This document shows, piece by piece, positions 34,962 through 41,975 of a DNA stretch of 62,168 nt (within the stretch, counting starts at the first letter, position 1; each line of letters opens with the position of its first letter). The notes below the pieces were generated by a model that was given only the letters and a program-made list of their open reading frames with translations, searched no databases and was not told the DNA's origin. This DNA is from a virus. A program made the position numbers and the translations under genes. The DNA lies in the IMG/VR virus record IMGVR_UViG_3300042887_001901, positions 1-62,168 of that record. One strand, 5' to 3'.

Positions 34962-35261
34962 ATGAAAAGACAAATACCAGTGTTTAGAGTTCACGTTCAA
35001 CCTGGTGCTGACTATAACCAACTACATGAAATACCTGAAGTTAAAGAGGTAGTGATTGAAGAGGTTATCGTTGCAGTTAGAGATGCAATCAAAAGAAAAA
35101 AATCAAGCATAGAATTGTTTGAAGTAGCAAATTCAGATTATTATCTTCAATTAAATAAAGATAAATTCAAACCATCTCTTGAAGCAGCAATCGAATACTT
35201 CGTTGAAAAAGAAGAATACGATAGATGTATTGAATGTAGAGATTTGATAAATAAATTGTAG
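34962..35261 (+). CDS. unknown protein, paralogue of the 37923 gene
   Basis: 99 aa. The segment KRKKSSIELFEV...LQLNKDKFKPSLEAAIEYFVEKEEYDRC in pieces matches, position by position, the protein at 37923-38249 (DGIDIFDI..., IEKSQYTDLLSNCLNDLIAIEEYELC). Both end in a Cys-x-(D/E)-hydrophobic helix. It looks like a small alpha/beta domain with a C-terminal helical hairpin. Function unknown. Confidence 0.5.
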   Translation: MKRQIPVFRVHVQPGADYNQLHEIPEVKEVVIEEVIVAVRDAIKRKKSSIELFEVANSDYYLQLNKDKFKPSLEAAIEYFVEKEEYDRCIECRDLINKL

Positions 35262-35263
35262 TT

Positions 35264-35689
35264 ATGGAAAAAGGAGAACAACATGCTCAAGGAGTTAAAA
35301 CAACACTTGAGACGATGATTGGTACAGATTTATCCCTCAAACGTAAGAAAAAAAGCGAACACGACTTAAACAAAGAACTGTTTGAAAAGATTATTATTGC
35401 TTTAGAAAGAACAAACATAAGAACTGCTTTAATAGGTACTGAATTTGATGTTGATTTAAGCAAGTATGATGAAACTTTCTATGAAGTAATAGACAATCTA
35501 ATGCTAATGCAGTTTGGAAAGCAAGCAGCCGAAGTAATATTCTTTTATGTTTATGAAAGAATGAATCCAGATGGAACAATCAATGAACTGAGAGATGTAA
35601 ATGACAATCCTATAATACTAAATAGTCCATCTGAATTATGGGATTTAATAAATGTTATAAGAAATGCCAGCAGCAAAACCACTAAGTAA
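35264..35689 (+). CDS. unknown protein, 141 aa
   Basis: Highly charged N-terminus (SLKRKKKSEHDLNKELFEK) then a mostly helical acidic domain (TEFDVDLSKYDETFYEVIDNLM, AEVIFFYVYERMN) ending in a SELWDLINVI helix. Common style of phage proteins; I do not recognise a family. Overlaps the next gene by 26 bases. Confidence 0.5.
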   Translation: MEKGEQHAQGVKTTLETMIGTDLSLKRKKKSEHDLNKELFEKIIIALERTNIRTALIGTEFDVDLSKYDETFYEVIDNLMLMQFGKQAAEVIFFYVYERMNPDGTINELRDVNDNPIILNSPSELWDLINVIRNASSKTTK

Positions 35690-36254
35690 AGAAGATATAC
35701 TACGTGCAATGCGATTTACAAAATCAAATCGTGCTGCAGCTCGCTATTTAGGTTGTTCATACCAACACTATAAACCGTATGCTAAACTTCATACTAATGA
35801 TGAAGGTATAAGTTTATTTGATGCTCATCTAAATCAAAGTGGTAAAGGTATTCCTAAGTTCCTACCTAATAGACGTAAGGAACCAAACGTTAAAATTATA
35901 GTTGAAACAGGTACTGGTTGGGAATCATTTACACCTGAAAAAATTAAATCAAGGTTAATCGCTGAAGGTTATTTAAAAGAAGAATGTTATAATTGTAGCT
36001 TCTGTGAACGTAGAGTTACAGATTATAAAATGCCATTATTACTTAATTTTAAAGATGGTAATAAAAATAACTATCTATTAGATAACCTTGAATTGTTATG
36101 TTATAATGACTACTTTTTATTAGTAGCAGACCCATTAACACCAGACCAAGTTCGCCACATTGAAGACAATACTCAAGTATTAGCGGTGCAACATAACTGG
36201 GACATGGATGAAGCTCATATGGAAAACATGCGAGCATTAGGATTGTTGGATTAG
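35664..36254 (+). CDS. HTH plus degenerate HNH-like zinc-finger protein
   Basis: 196 aa. Residues 8-45 form a helix-turn-helix (KEDILRAMRFTKSNRAAARYLGCS). Residues 108-149 carry CYNCSFCERR, then LLLNFKDGNKNNYLLDNLELLC, the layout of HNH proteins (GN--N---DNLELLC--C). The DH histidine is replaced and the last CxxC reads CYND (C146, D149), so nuclease activity is doubtful. It may be a DNA-binding regulator derived from an HNH endonuclease. Confidence 0.6.
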   Translation: MPAAKPLSKEDILRAMRFTKSNRAAARYLGCSYQHYKPYAKLHTNDEGISLFDAHLNQSGKGIPKFLPNRRKEPNVKIIVETGTGWESFTPEKIKSRLIAEGYLKEECYNCSFCERRVTDYKMPLLLNFKDGNKNNYLLDNLELLCYNDYFLLVADPLTPDQVRHIEDNTQVLAVQHNWDMDEAHMENMRALGLLD

Positions 36255-36287
36255 GCAAAATCCAGTCGTACATTCACGATATAAATA
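36254..36287 (+). promoter_or_regulatory. two-block promoter (GGCA / TCGTA / TATAAATA)
   Basis: GGCA at 36254, TCGTACATTCACG from 36266, TATAAATA at 36280-36287. It overlaps the TAG stop of the previous gene and precedes the ATG at 36299. Confidence 0.7.
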
Positions 36288-36298
36288 AACAATAAAAT

Positions 36299-36562
36299 AT
36301 GAGTTACGAATTAGCACAGAAATATGCTGAGTTTAAATCACCAGACGTTAGCGGGTATTCAAAAGCATTCCTTAAAATGATGTTATTTGCCCAAGAAGTT
36401 AAATTAACTAACAGTGATATTGACTTCTATATGAATCAAAAACCAATGAGACAAGATGATGAAACATCTGAAGAATTAAAGTCTAGATCTAAATTCTCAA
36501 AAGTATTATACAAGTATAGACCATTTCTATACGATTATTCAGTATTTGAAAAACAAAATTAA
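36299..36562 (+). CDS. unknown helical protein, 87 aa
   Basis: MSYELAQKYAEFKSPDVSG... is mostly helical and charged, with a Met-rich stretch (LKMMLFAQEV) and aromatic C-terminus (YKYRPFLYDYSVFEKQ). First gene after a two-block promoter. No family recognised. Confidence 0.5.
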   Translation: MSYELAQKYAEFKSPDVSGYSKAFLKMMLFAQEVKLTNSDIDFYMNQKPMRQDDETSEELKSRSKFSKVLYKYRPFLYDYSVFEKQN

Positions 36563-36568
36563 TAAAAC

Positions 36569-36781
36569 ATGTCACAATATTTCCAAGTAAAAGTACAGTT
36601 TGTCAACGAAGACAACAAAAAGCAAAGTGTTGCATATTTAGTCGATGCAATGTCAGTTACAGAAGCGGAAGCTAAAACAATTGAATATTTAACTAATGAA
36701 GGTGAACAAACCTTTGAAGTTAAAGCAGCTAGTGAATCTAAAATAGCTCATGTAATTTCATCGCCAGAAGTAACAGAATAA
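36569..36781 (+). CDS. DUF4494-like small protein
   Basis: 70 aa. YFQVKVQFVNEDNKK followed by VAYLVDAMSVTEAEAKTIEYL matches the V-Y------YLVDA-SFTEAEA signature I associate with DUF4494, a family of Bacteroidota and their phages. It supports the host inference. Role unknown. Confidence 0.6.
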   Translation: MSQYFQVKVQFVNEDNKKQSVAYLVDAMSVTEAEAKTIEYLTNEGEQTFEVKAASESKIAHVISSPEVTE

Positions 36782-36784
36782 AAA

Positions 36785-37120
36785 TGCAACTGCCTACCGC
36801 GGGTATAACCATCGCATGACGAGGAGGCGACTTTGAAAAATAGTGGGTAGTTGTTATAATATTAAAGTGTATCCTTTAACTGTAGGAAGGGCGGATACAC
36901 TAGGTTGATTGGGATAAGCATTTATTGCATAAATCGGTTAGAAAAGCCAATTGTAAAAGTAGATGTCCACGCACCCATCTTCTACTTTCCTAAACTTAAA
37001 GACGTTGGCTGCCAAAACGTCTCTAATATAAGCAGAACCATTAGAAACGATATCTAATTCTAATGGTTAGTGGTAGATGAGTATTGATGACTGCAGCCTC
37101 TAATACTCACACCACTGTAA
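36785..37120 (+). ncRNA. candidate structured RNA: chain of about seven hairpins
   Basis: 336 bases without a convincing ORF. Stems read from sequence: CTACC 36794/GGTAG 36846; AGTGTATCC 36866/GGATACACT 36893; ATTTAT 36920/ATAAAT 36929; AAAGTAG 36956/CTACTTT 36982; GACGTT 37001/AACGTC 37016; AACCATTAGAA 37036/TTCTAATGGTT 37058; AGTGGT 37069/ACCACT 37111 enclosing TGAGTATT 37078/AATACTCA 37102. The last hairpin ends 5 bases before tRNA-Ser. Placement beside phage tRNAs resembles that of large ornate phage RNAs such as GOLLD and ROOL, but this is shorter and I cannot show homology. Confidence 0.6.
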
Positions 37121-37121
37121 T

Positions 37122-37206
37122 GGAAAGCTGGCAGAGTGGTTGAATGCACCGGTCTTGAAAACCGGCAACTGTAACAGGTTCTGAGGTTCGAATCCTTGGC
37201 TTTCCG
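37122..37206 (+). tRNA. tRNA-Ser (anticodon TGA)
   Basis: Acceptor stem GGAAAGC/GCTTTCC, anticodon stem CCGGT/ACCGG with loop CTTGAAA (anticodon TGA at the centre), a long variable arm (CAACTGTAACAGGTT), T-arm with GGTTCGAATCC, and G discriminator as expected for Ser. CCA is not encoded (GCAA follows). Reads UCA, a common codon in this AT-rich genome. Confidence 0.93.
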
Positions 37207-37220
37207 CAAAATTATATTAT

Positions 37221-37445
37221 ATGTTATTAGGTTATTACATTATTTGTGTTATTTACTGTTTCTATCAGTTAAATAAAAAATATAAAACAAGAGGTATTGA
37301 TTATGGTATATCACCAGAAATGGATGCTATAATGGTATTAGTTATGGCTTGGGTATTAGCCCCAGTTGACGTATCTATTACTTGGATTAAAATGGTTAAA
37401 GAAGCTGAAGAGGCTAAGCGTAGAAATAGTAATAGATGGATTTAA
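37221..37445 (+). CDS. small membrane protein between tRNA genes
   Basis: 74 aa with two hydrophobic segments (LLGYYIICVIYCFYQL and MDAIMVLVMAWVLAPVDVSI) and a basic C-terminus (KRRNSNRW). Starts 15 bases after the tRNA and ends 3 bases before the tRNA-like RNA. Function unknown. Confidence 0.5.
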   Translation: MLLGYYIICVIYCFYQLNKKYKTRGIDYGISPEMDAIMVLVMAWVLAPVDVSITWIKMVKEAEEAKRRNSNRWI

Positions 37446-37448
37446 CAA

Positions 37449-37604
37449 TGTAGGGTGGCGGAAATGACGGCAGTCAAGGTAGACGTGCCCTCTCGTCTAG
37501 AGGGTGCTGATAAGAGATAGATATAAGATATGGGTTGACCACAAAGCCGGCTTAGTTGTCTTATATTGAATCGCAGCGTGCTGGTTCGACTCCAGCCCCT
37601 ACAG
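37449..37604 (+). ncRNA. aberrant tRNA-like RNA with giant variable arm
   Basis: Acceptor TGTAGGG (37449-37455) pairs with CCCTACA (37597-37603), and a perfect T-arm GCTGG-TTCGACT-CCAGC lies at 37580-37596, with G discriminator. The D-arm area has Leu-like GGCGGAAATG...GGTAGAC but with about 12 extra bases. The would-be anticodon stem CCCTC/GAGGG has loop TCGTCTA, lacking U33 and a purine at 37. About 75 bases follow in place of the variable loop, with a 10-bp helix ATATAAGATA/TGTCTTATAT. It is about 156 nt against 85 for a Leu tRNA. It may be an intron-bearing tRNA or a tRNA mimic. Confidence 0.65.
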
Positions 37605-37606
37605 CA

Positions 37607-37623
37607 AGTTGCTGTTCTTTAAC
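37607..37623 (+). repeat. left arm of 17-bp perfect inverted repeat
   Basis: AGTTGCTGTTCTTTAAC; its exact reverse complement is at 37891-37907. The two arms bracket one small gene. Confidence 0.85.
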
Positions 37624-37641
37624 ATATAGGAGAAATAAATT

Positions 37642-37884
37642 ATGGAAATACTATCATTCGTTTTAGGGGTAGCATTTGTAGTGGTTATTGCTGTTGCAAT
37701 AGTTGCTGTTTATGCTTTCGTTAAGGTAAGACAAGTAAAACAAGAACTACAAAGTACTCAATTAACATTGAGTAGTGAAATTGAAAATGTGTATCGAGTA
37801 ATACATGATGAAAAAATGAATATGTATTCATCAATCGACTCACGTTTGGACAAATTAGAATCTAAATTAACTAATAAAAAATAA
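37642..37884 (+). CDS. single-pass membrane coiled-coil protein inside an inverted repeat
   Basis: 80 aa: N-terminal membrane helix (ILSFVLGVAFVVVIAVAIVAVYAF) and a coiled-coil tail (VRQVKQELQSTQLTLSSEIE..., SSIDSRLDKLESKL). GGAG at 37629 is a rare Shine-Dalgarno-like sequence 9 bases before the start codon. The 17-bp inverted repeat lies 18 bases before the ATG and 6 after the stop, so the mRNA could fold into a long hairpin containing this gene alone. Function unknown. Confidence 0.55.
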   Translation: MEILSFVLGVAFVVVIAVAIVAVYAFVKVRQVKQELQSTQLTLSSEIENVYRVIHDEKMNMYSSIDSRLDKLESKLTNKK

Positions 37885-37890
37885 AAATTA

Positions 37891-37907
37891 GTTAAAGAAC
37901 AGCAACT
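37891..37907 (+). repeat. right arm of 17-bp perfect inverted repeat
   Basis: GTTAAAGAACAGCAACT, reverse complement of 37607-37623. It sits just before a promoter-like AAATATTTATCG ahead of the next ATG. Confidence 0.85.
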
Positions 37908-37922
37908 AAAATATTTATCGTT

Positions 37923-38249
37923 ATGGCGTGTCATTGTTTAACATTAAAGGATCAACGTGAATTCTTTCGATTAATGAAAGAAAGGGATAGCGATTTGATA
38001 CTTAAAATGGTTAAATGTGTACTTAGTGCATATAAGCGAAATAAAGACGGAATTGATATATTTGATATCACATTCAAAGATATGAGTGGCATGGTATTTA
38101 ATATTGAAAAATCGCAGTACACTGATTTATTATCCAATTGTTTAAATGATTTAATTGCAATTGAAGAATATGAACTATGTGCTGATATTAAGAAAATATT
38201 AGATAAGAAATCACGTAAAAAACATGGGGATGCCCTGGAATTGATTTAA
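37923..38249 (+). CDS. unknown protein overlapping the tmRNA 5' end; paralogue of the 34962 gene
   Basis: 108 aa. DGIDIFDITFKDMSG..., YTDLLSNCLNDLIAIEEYELC align with the 34962-35261 protein. The last eight codons (GDALELI plus stop) lie inside the tmRNA gene, which begins at 38226. The C-terminal basic run KKSRKKH is just before the overlap. The end may be an accident of read-through into the RNA gene, since the coding sense of the overlap is fixed by tmRNA structure. Function unknown. Confidence 0.5.
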   Translation: MACHCLTLKDQREFFRLMKERDSDLILKMVKCVLSAYKRNKDGIDIFDITFKDMSGMVFNIEKSQYTDLLSNCLNDLIAIEEYELCADIKKILDKKSRKKHGDALELI

Positions 38250-38583
38250 TTGTAGAGGTAATACCACACGTAGACAAAGTAAGAATGTCTTTAAATACTT
38301 GCAAAACAATAACCGTAGAATTATCTACCATGACCTTCGCAGACTTAATGTCTTTCGTAGGCGCTGACGAGTACGCATACGCGGCTTAATAAGCATCGGG
38401 TGTAACATCCTAGGAACAGAAGTTACAAGCTAGGTTTTCTTTGTAGTCGTAAAACAAAGTGGTGGTAACTGGTACTTAACTGTACGGCCCTTTACTGATC
38501 AGCTTAAAATGTAGATCTAAACGTGTGACACGCTGGTATAGCTGTCTCTATTAAAGACAGGGGTTCGACTCCCCTCATCTCCA
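38226..38583 (+). ncRNA. ssrA: tmRNA (trans-translation RNA)
   Basis: 5' acceptor GGGGATG pairs with 3' CATCTCC, with G-U as third pair, the alanine identity signal. The T-arm is AGGGG-TTCGACT-CCCCT, and A is the discriminator base, with no encoded CCA. The tag frame ends GADEYAYAA followed by TAATAA at 38387-38392. Upstream AAATACT at 38293 is like the resume region of Bacteroidota tmRNAs; the frame then opens TGC AAA ACA from 38300, giving a 29-residue tag (CKTITVELST...). The resume codon is inferred from frame only. It should rescue stalled ribosomes and mark proteins for proteolysis. Confidence 0.92.
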
Positions 38584-38587
38584 CTGC

Positions 38588-38616
38588 AGAGCAACCCTAA
38601 TCGGTTGCTCTTTTTC
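38588..38616 (+). terminator. intrinsic terminator after tmRNA
   Basis: AGAGCAACC/GGTTGCTCT 9-bp stem with a 6-base loop followed by TTTT; ends the RNA locus. Confidence 0.9.
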
Positions 38617-38645
38617 TATATTTATGTCCGTTAAAAATTAAAAGT

Positions 38646-39137
38646 ATGAAACAGCTTGCTATAGTTGTTTTCGCATTACTAATCAGTTTTGTAGGAAACA
38701 CGCAAGTTACTCCTACAAAGCTATACATCAGTAGCGTAAACAATTTAATCAAAGTCGGACCACTAACAAATAACACAAACCTAGCGTTTGGTGTTAAAAA
38801 CATTCTTGAGGAAGCTACTCAAGATAAAGGTTACTCTATTGTGACTGATAGATGGGATGCTGATTTGGTTTTAGATATCGACATTATTTATTTTGATATT
38901 GAAAAATCAAAAACTAATATATCCATATTTCACAGAGATGAAAATGCAGTTGTAATTAGAATGAAAGGCCAAGTTACAAAAGATGGTAAAGTTATAAAAA
39001 ATGTTCTTGTTGAAGACAGTTCAAGTGAAATAGTTGCGTCAACTGGTTTAGTTGCGACCGATGGTAAATTTAATTCTACAGTATCAAGAAACGCTATTAA
39101 AAAAACATGCGTATTGGTTGTGTCTAAACTTTTTTAA
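38646..39137 (+). CDS. secreted CsgG-like/periplasmic protein
   Basis: 163 aa with a signal peptide (MKQLAIVVFALLISFVGNTQ). LAFGVKNILEEATQDKGYSIV followed by ADLVLDIDIIYFDI and the end FNSTVSRNAIKKTCVLVVSKL resemble the nucleotide-binding-like fold of CsgG and relatives. The C-terminus parallels the protein at 43470 (FNQSTISICTKKALDIACARIL), so the two are probably related. First gene of the exported block, after the tmRNA terminator and a TATATTTA element at 38616. Confidence 0.55.
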   Translation: MKQLAIVVFALLISFVGNTQVTPTKLYISSVNNLIKVGPLTNNTNLAFGVKNILEEATQDKGYSIVTDRWDADLVLDIDIIYFDIEKSKTNISIFHRDENAVVIRMKGQVTKDGKVIKNVLVEDSSSEIVASTGLVATDGKFNSTVSRNAIKKTCVLVVSKLF

Positions 39138-39140
39138 GAC

Positions 39141-41273
39141 ATGAAGAAATTATTAGTATTATTGCTTACATTAGTAAGCTTTGGAGCAGTAGCACAAAAT
39201 CCAATTAAATTTAGAGCATTATCATCAGTAGGTGGAGCTACACTTGATAGAGGAGGTACATTTGAGTACATCGTTCAAGCAAATGGTAACAGCAATGCTA
39301 CCACACGTCAGGTATTGGTTGATATGCAATATGACAAAGATAACTTTGAATTAGTATCTGTTGCTCATACTGGAACTGGTGGTAATGGAGGTATATTACC
39401 TGGAGGATCAACAATCAGTTTAAGTTACTATAACTATCCAGGATATACATTTACAACAGTATCATCAGGCAATAGTGCTAATAACACAACAAATGGTACT
39501 ACTAACTACCAATATGCTCAATATACATTTAGTAATACAAGTGCAAATGCTATTTTAAGAACCACATTAACATGGTCTACTACAGCAGCAATGCCGTATA
39601 CTAGCTATGATAGATTGATTGTATTTACATTTAGATTAAAAGCGGCATCAACTGCTTACACATTCAATCCAATCAAATTAAACTTCGTTTCCGCTTGGAA
39701 TGCATCAGGAGCTCAAGAGGCTACTTTAATGGAATCTCCTTTATCAACAGCAGTATTAATGAACCAAAACTTTGGTAAATTTGTAAGTGCTAAAGTTGAT
39801 TTAAACTCAAACTTATACAATTTATCTAGTTTAAAAGTATCATTTAGAGATACAGCAACAAACCAAGGACAATTATTCTCAGTATTAGCTGATGGTACTG
39901 TTGATGTTAATCAAGGACTATTAGCTGCTAGCAAAGTTTATGATGTTAGTTTAATGCATGAAATGGATAAAATATACACTATATATAATAGTGCTATTAC
40001 AATATCTGATTTCTCAACAGCACAAGCTGAATTTACATCTATGGGCTTAACAGCAACTAAAGGTGTTAACTTAAATACAGGTCAAGCATTATATGCTGCT
40101 GATATTAATAGAAATAAAGCAATTGATGGCGGTGATTTACCTAGATTATTAGGTCAAGTAGCAGGTAAAGACACATTAATGACACTACCAGCAGGTTATA
40201 CAGCAGGTAGTGGTGGTTGGATGAGTTTACCAACTTGGAGAGCAGCAGACGCTACTACAACATGGGGTCAAACAGAATGGGCTTATGTTTCTCCAAATAG
40301 TTACTCTACAGGAGTTAGTGCTTTAAGAATTGATATGAGAGAATTTCCAGCTGGAACAACTCCAAATCAAGTAAAAAGTGTTCAATTATTTGATGTTTAT
40401 ACAGGTCCCGTTGAATATATGAGTGAAGATGCTGCTTGGGCTGTATATAAAGTACCATCTACATTTGCTAAAGCAACAGACGGAACTTCAACTTATGCTG
40501 CTTATATAAGACAAAACACTACAGATTATAATTTCAGAGCTGAATTTGAATTTAATACTTCAGTTGATAATTCTTGGGGTGCTATTACAACTTCAAACTG
40601 GAATAACATTACATATCCTAAAACATACTTTAAAACAGGTACTTTAGGTGCAAACGCTGTATTAGATCTTAAATATCTTTTATGGGGTGATGTAAACCGT
40701 TCTCACTCATCTCAAGTAGTAACTACAGCAGGTGGTTCAAGTACAATTCAAACAAATGCTATTCCAAGTTTACAAATGAATATGGCATTTAATGAAACAA
40801 CAAGTAAAATGTCAATGGCATCTACAGGACCATTTATCAATACTAACTTCGCTTACACTTCAATTGATGTTAATTTAGCTAATCAAACAGTAACTGGAAA
40901 TATAGTTGAAATACCAGTTAATATTGATACTAAAGGTAATAGTATGGGAGGTTTACAACTTGAATTTGCATATGATCCTACTAAGATTAAATTTGAAGAA
41001 ATGATTTCAAATGTACCTAACAGTTGGTTTGTATTTGCAAATGCTAAAGAGGGTGTAGTTAAATTTGGAGCATTAGATCAAAATAATAGTAATCCAATTA
41101 AAGGAATAAACATACCATTTAAATTAAAATTCTCAACTATTGGTAATGGTGTTGATGTATTAACATCATTAAAAGTATCTCAAACAATGGATGCTGCTGA
41201 TAATAAGGGTAATCAATTAGGTGTAGTTTTAAATATGACAAACATTAAATTAACAGGATATAACAATTTCTAA
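39141..41273 (+). CDS. secreted cohesin/dockerin-type protein, 710 aa
   Basis: Signal peptide to AVAQ (19). The N-terminal domain (FEYIVQANGN...RQVLVDMQYDKDNFELVSV) and C-terminal domain (about 580-710; VEIPVNIDTKGNSMGGLQLEF, AYDPTKIKFEEM) both read as cohesin-like beta sandwiches. ADINRNKAIDGGDL (320-333) is a full dockerin-type calcium loop (D321, N323, N325, D332), and WGDVNRSHSS is a second, weaker one. The protein may self-assemble or bind partners outside the cell. No type IX secretion tail is obvious. Highly unusual for a phage gene. Confidence 0.7.
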   Translation: MKKLLVLLLTLVSFGAVAQNPIKFRALSSVGGATLDRGGTFEYIVQANGNSNATTRQVLVDMQYDKDNFELVSVAHTGTGGNGGILPGGSTISLSYYNYPGYTFTTVSSGNSANNTTNGTTNYQYAQYTFSNTSANAILRTTLTWSTTAAMPYTSYDRLIVFTFRLKAASTAYTFNPIKLNFVSAWNASGAQEATLMESPLSTAVLMNQNFGKFVSAKVDLNSNLYNLSSLKVSFRDTATNQGQLFSVLADGTVDVNQGLLAASKVYDVSLMHEMDKIYTIYNSAITISDFSTAQAEFTSMGLTATKGVNLNTGQALYAADINRNKAIDGGDLPRLLGQVAGKDTLMTLPAGYTAGSGGWMSLPTWRAADATTTWGQTEWAYVSPNSYSTGVSALRIDMREFPAGTTPNQVKSVQLFDVYTGPVEYMSEDAAWAVYKVPSTFAKATDGTSTYAAYIRQNTTDYNFRAEFEFNTSVDNSWGAITTSNWNNITYPKTYFKTGTLGANAVLDLKYLLWGDVNRSHSSQVVTTAGGSSTIQTNAIPSLQMNMAFNETTSKMSMASTGPFINTNFAYTSIDVNLANQTVTGNIVEIPVNIDTKGNSMGGLQLEFAYDPTKIKFEEMISNVPNSWFVFANAKEGVVKFGALDQNNSNPIKGINIPFKLKFSTIGNGVDVLTSLKVSQTMDAADNKGNQLGVVLNMTNIKLTGYNNF

Positions 41274-41275
41274 TT

Positions 41276-41632
41276 ATGAAAAAAGCAACATTAATAATGG
41301 TTATGTTCTTAGCGGTGGCTTGTACAAAGATTGCTCCAACACCACAACAAGTAATTGATTTAGGTGTACAATCACAAGCAACCAGTATTAAATCAGTTGT
41401 TCAAACAAATAATACAGTAACAGCTGTATTTGAAACAACACCAGGTGCTAAGTATTCAGTACAAGTAATCCCGTTTGGTAGTGATAAACCTGCATTTAAA
41501 GAAGGATTCACGGCAAGCGACGCAACAACACAGAAAATATATAATTTGTCAACTTTAACAAAGAGTGACTACGATTTAATATTTATCGATATAAGTGGTA
41601 AAGAAATTAAATACCCAATCGTAATTAAATAA
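41276..41632 (+). CDS. lipoprotein, FN3-like
   Basis: 118 aa; lipobox LAVAC with Cys16. The rest is a small beta sandwich (TVTAVFETTPGAKYSVQVIPFG, YDLIFIDISGKEIKYPIVI) of fibronectin-III character. Two bases after the cohesin-type gene, suggesting the two act together at the envelope. Confidence 0.6.
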   Translation: MKKATLIMVMFLAVACTKIAPTPQQVIDLGVQSQATSIKSVVQTNNTVTAVFETTPGAKYSVQVIPFGSDKPAFKEGFTASDATTQKIYNLSTLTKSDYDLIFIDISGKEIKYPIVIK

Positions 41633-41643
41633 AATTAATAAAA

Positions 41644-41955
41644 ATGTCAGAAGAAGTAGAAAAATCAGAAAGTACCGGTGGTTCAATTAAGAACATACTT
41701 ATCGGTTTAGTATCAACAATCACATTAGGTGTTGGTGGTTGGTTTACAACTAAATTAACAGGTGGTGACAAGGAAGAAGCTCCAGTACAACAAGCAGCTC
41801 CAGTAATTAATATTACTAATAGCAACCAACAGTCTCAAGCTGCAGGTGGTAAAACAGTAATTATTAAAGAAAAGGAAGTAGCAGCTAAACCAGCAGCTCC
41901 AGCTAAACCTAAGAAAGAAGCTGACGAATTTAAAGAGAAACCAGCAGCGTGGTAA
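41644..41955 (+). CDS. single-pass membrane protein with Ala/Pro/Lys tail
   Basis: 103 aa. Acidic N-terminus, one membrane segment (IKNILIGLVSTITLGVGGWF), then a disordered linker with Ala, Pro, Lys and Gln (AAKPAAPAKPKKEADEFKEK). Layout is like spanins or small inner-membrane anchors. It precedes holin-like genes, so a lysis role is possible. Confidence 0.5.
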   Translation: MSEEVEKSESTGGSIKNILIGLVSTITLGVGGWFTTKLTGGDKEEAPVQQAAPVINITNSNQQSQAAGGKTVIIKEKEVAAKPAAPAKPKKEADEFKEKPAAW

Positions 41956-41975
41956 TAAAAATAAAATAAAGTAAA

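Noticed and set aside
35664-36254. Active HNH homing endonuclease
   Set aside because: The catalytic His motif and last zinc Cys are not in place; kept as a degenerate HNH-like protein instead.
36784-36819. 11-codon ORF at the start of the hairpin region
   Set aside because: Too short, no leader, and sequence is better explained by RNA stems.
37449-37604. Group I intron within the tRNA-like RNA
   Set aside because: The extra 70-75 bases are too few for a group I core, and they lie in the variable region rather than the anticodon loop.
36785-38583. CRISPR array
   Set aside because: Repeated stems differ in sequence and spacing; no direct repeat with constant spacers was found anywhere in the window.
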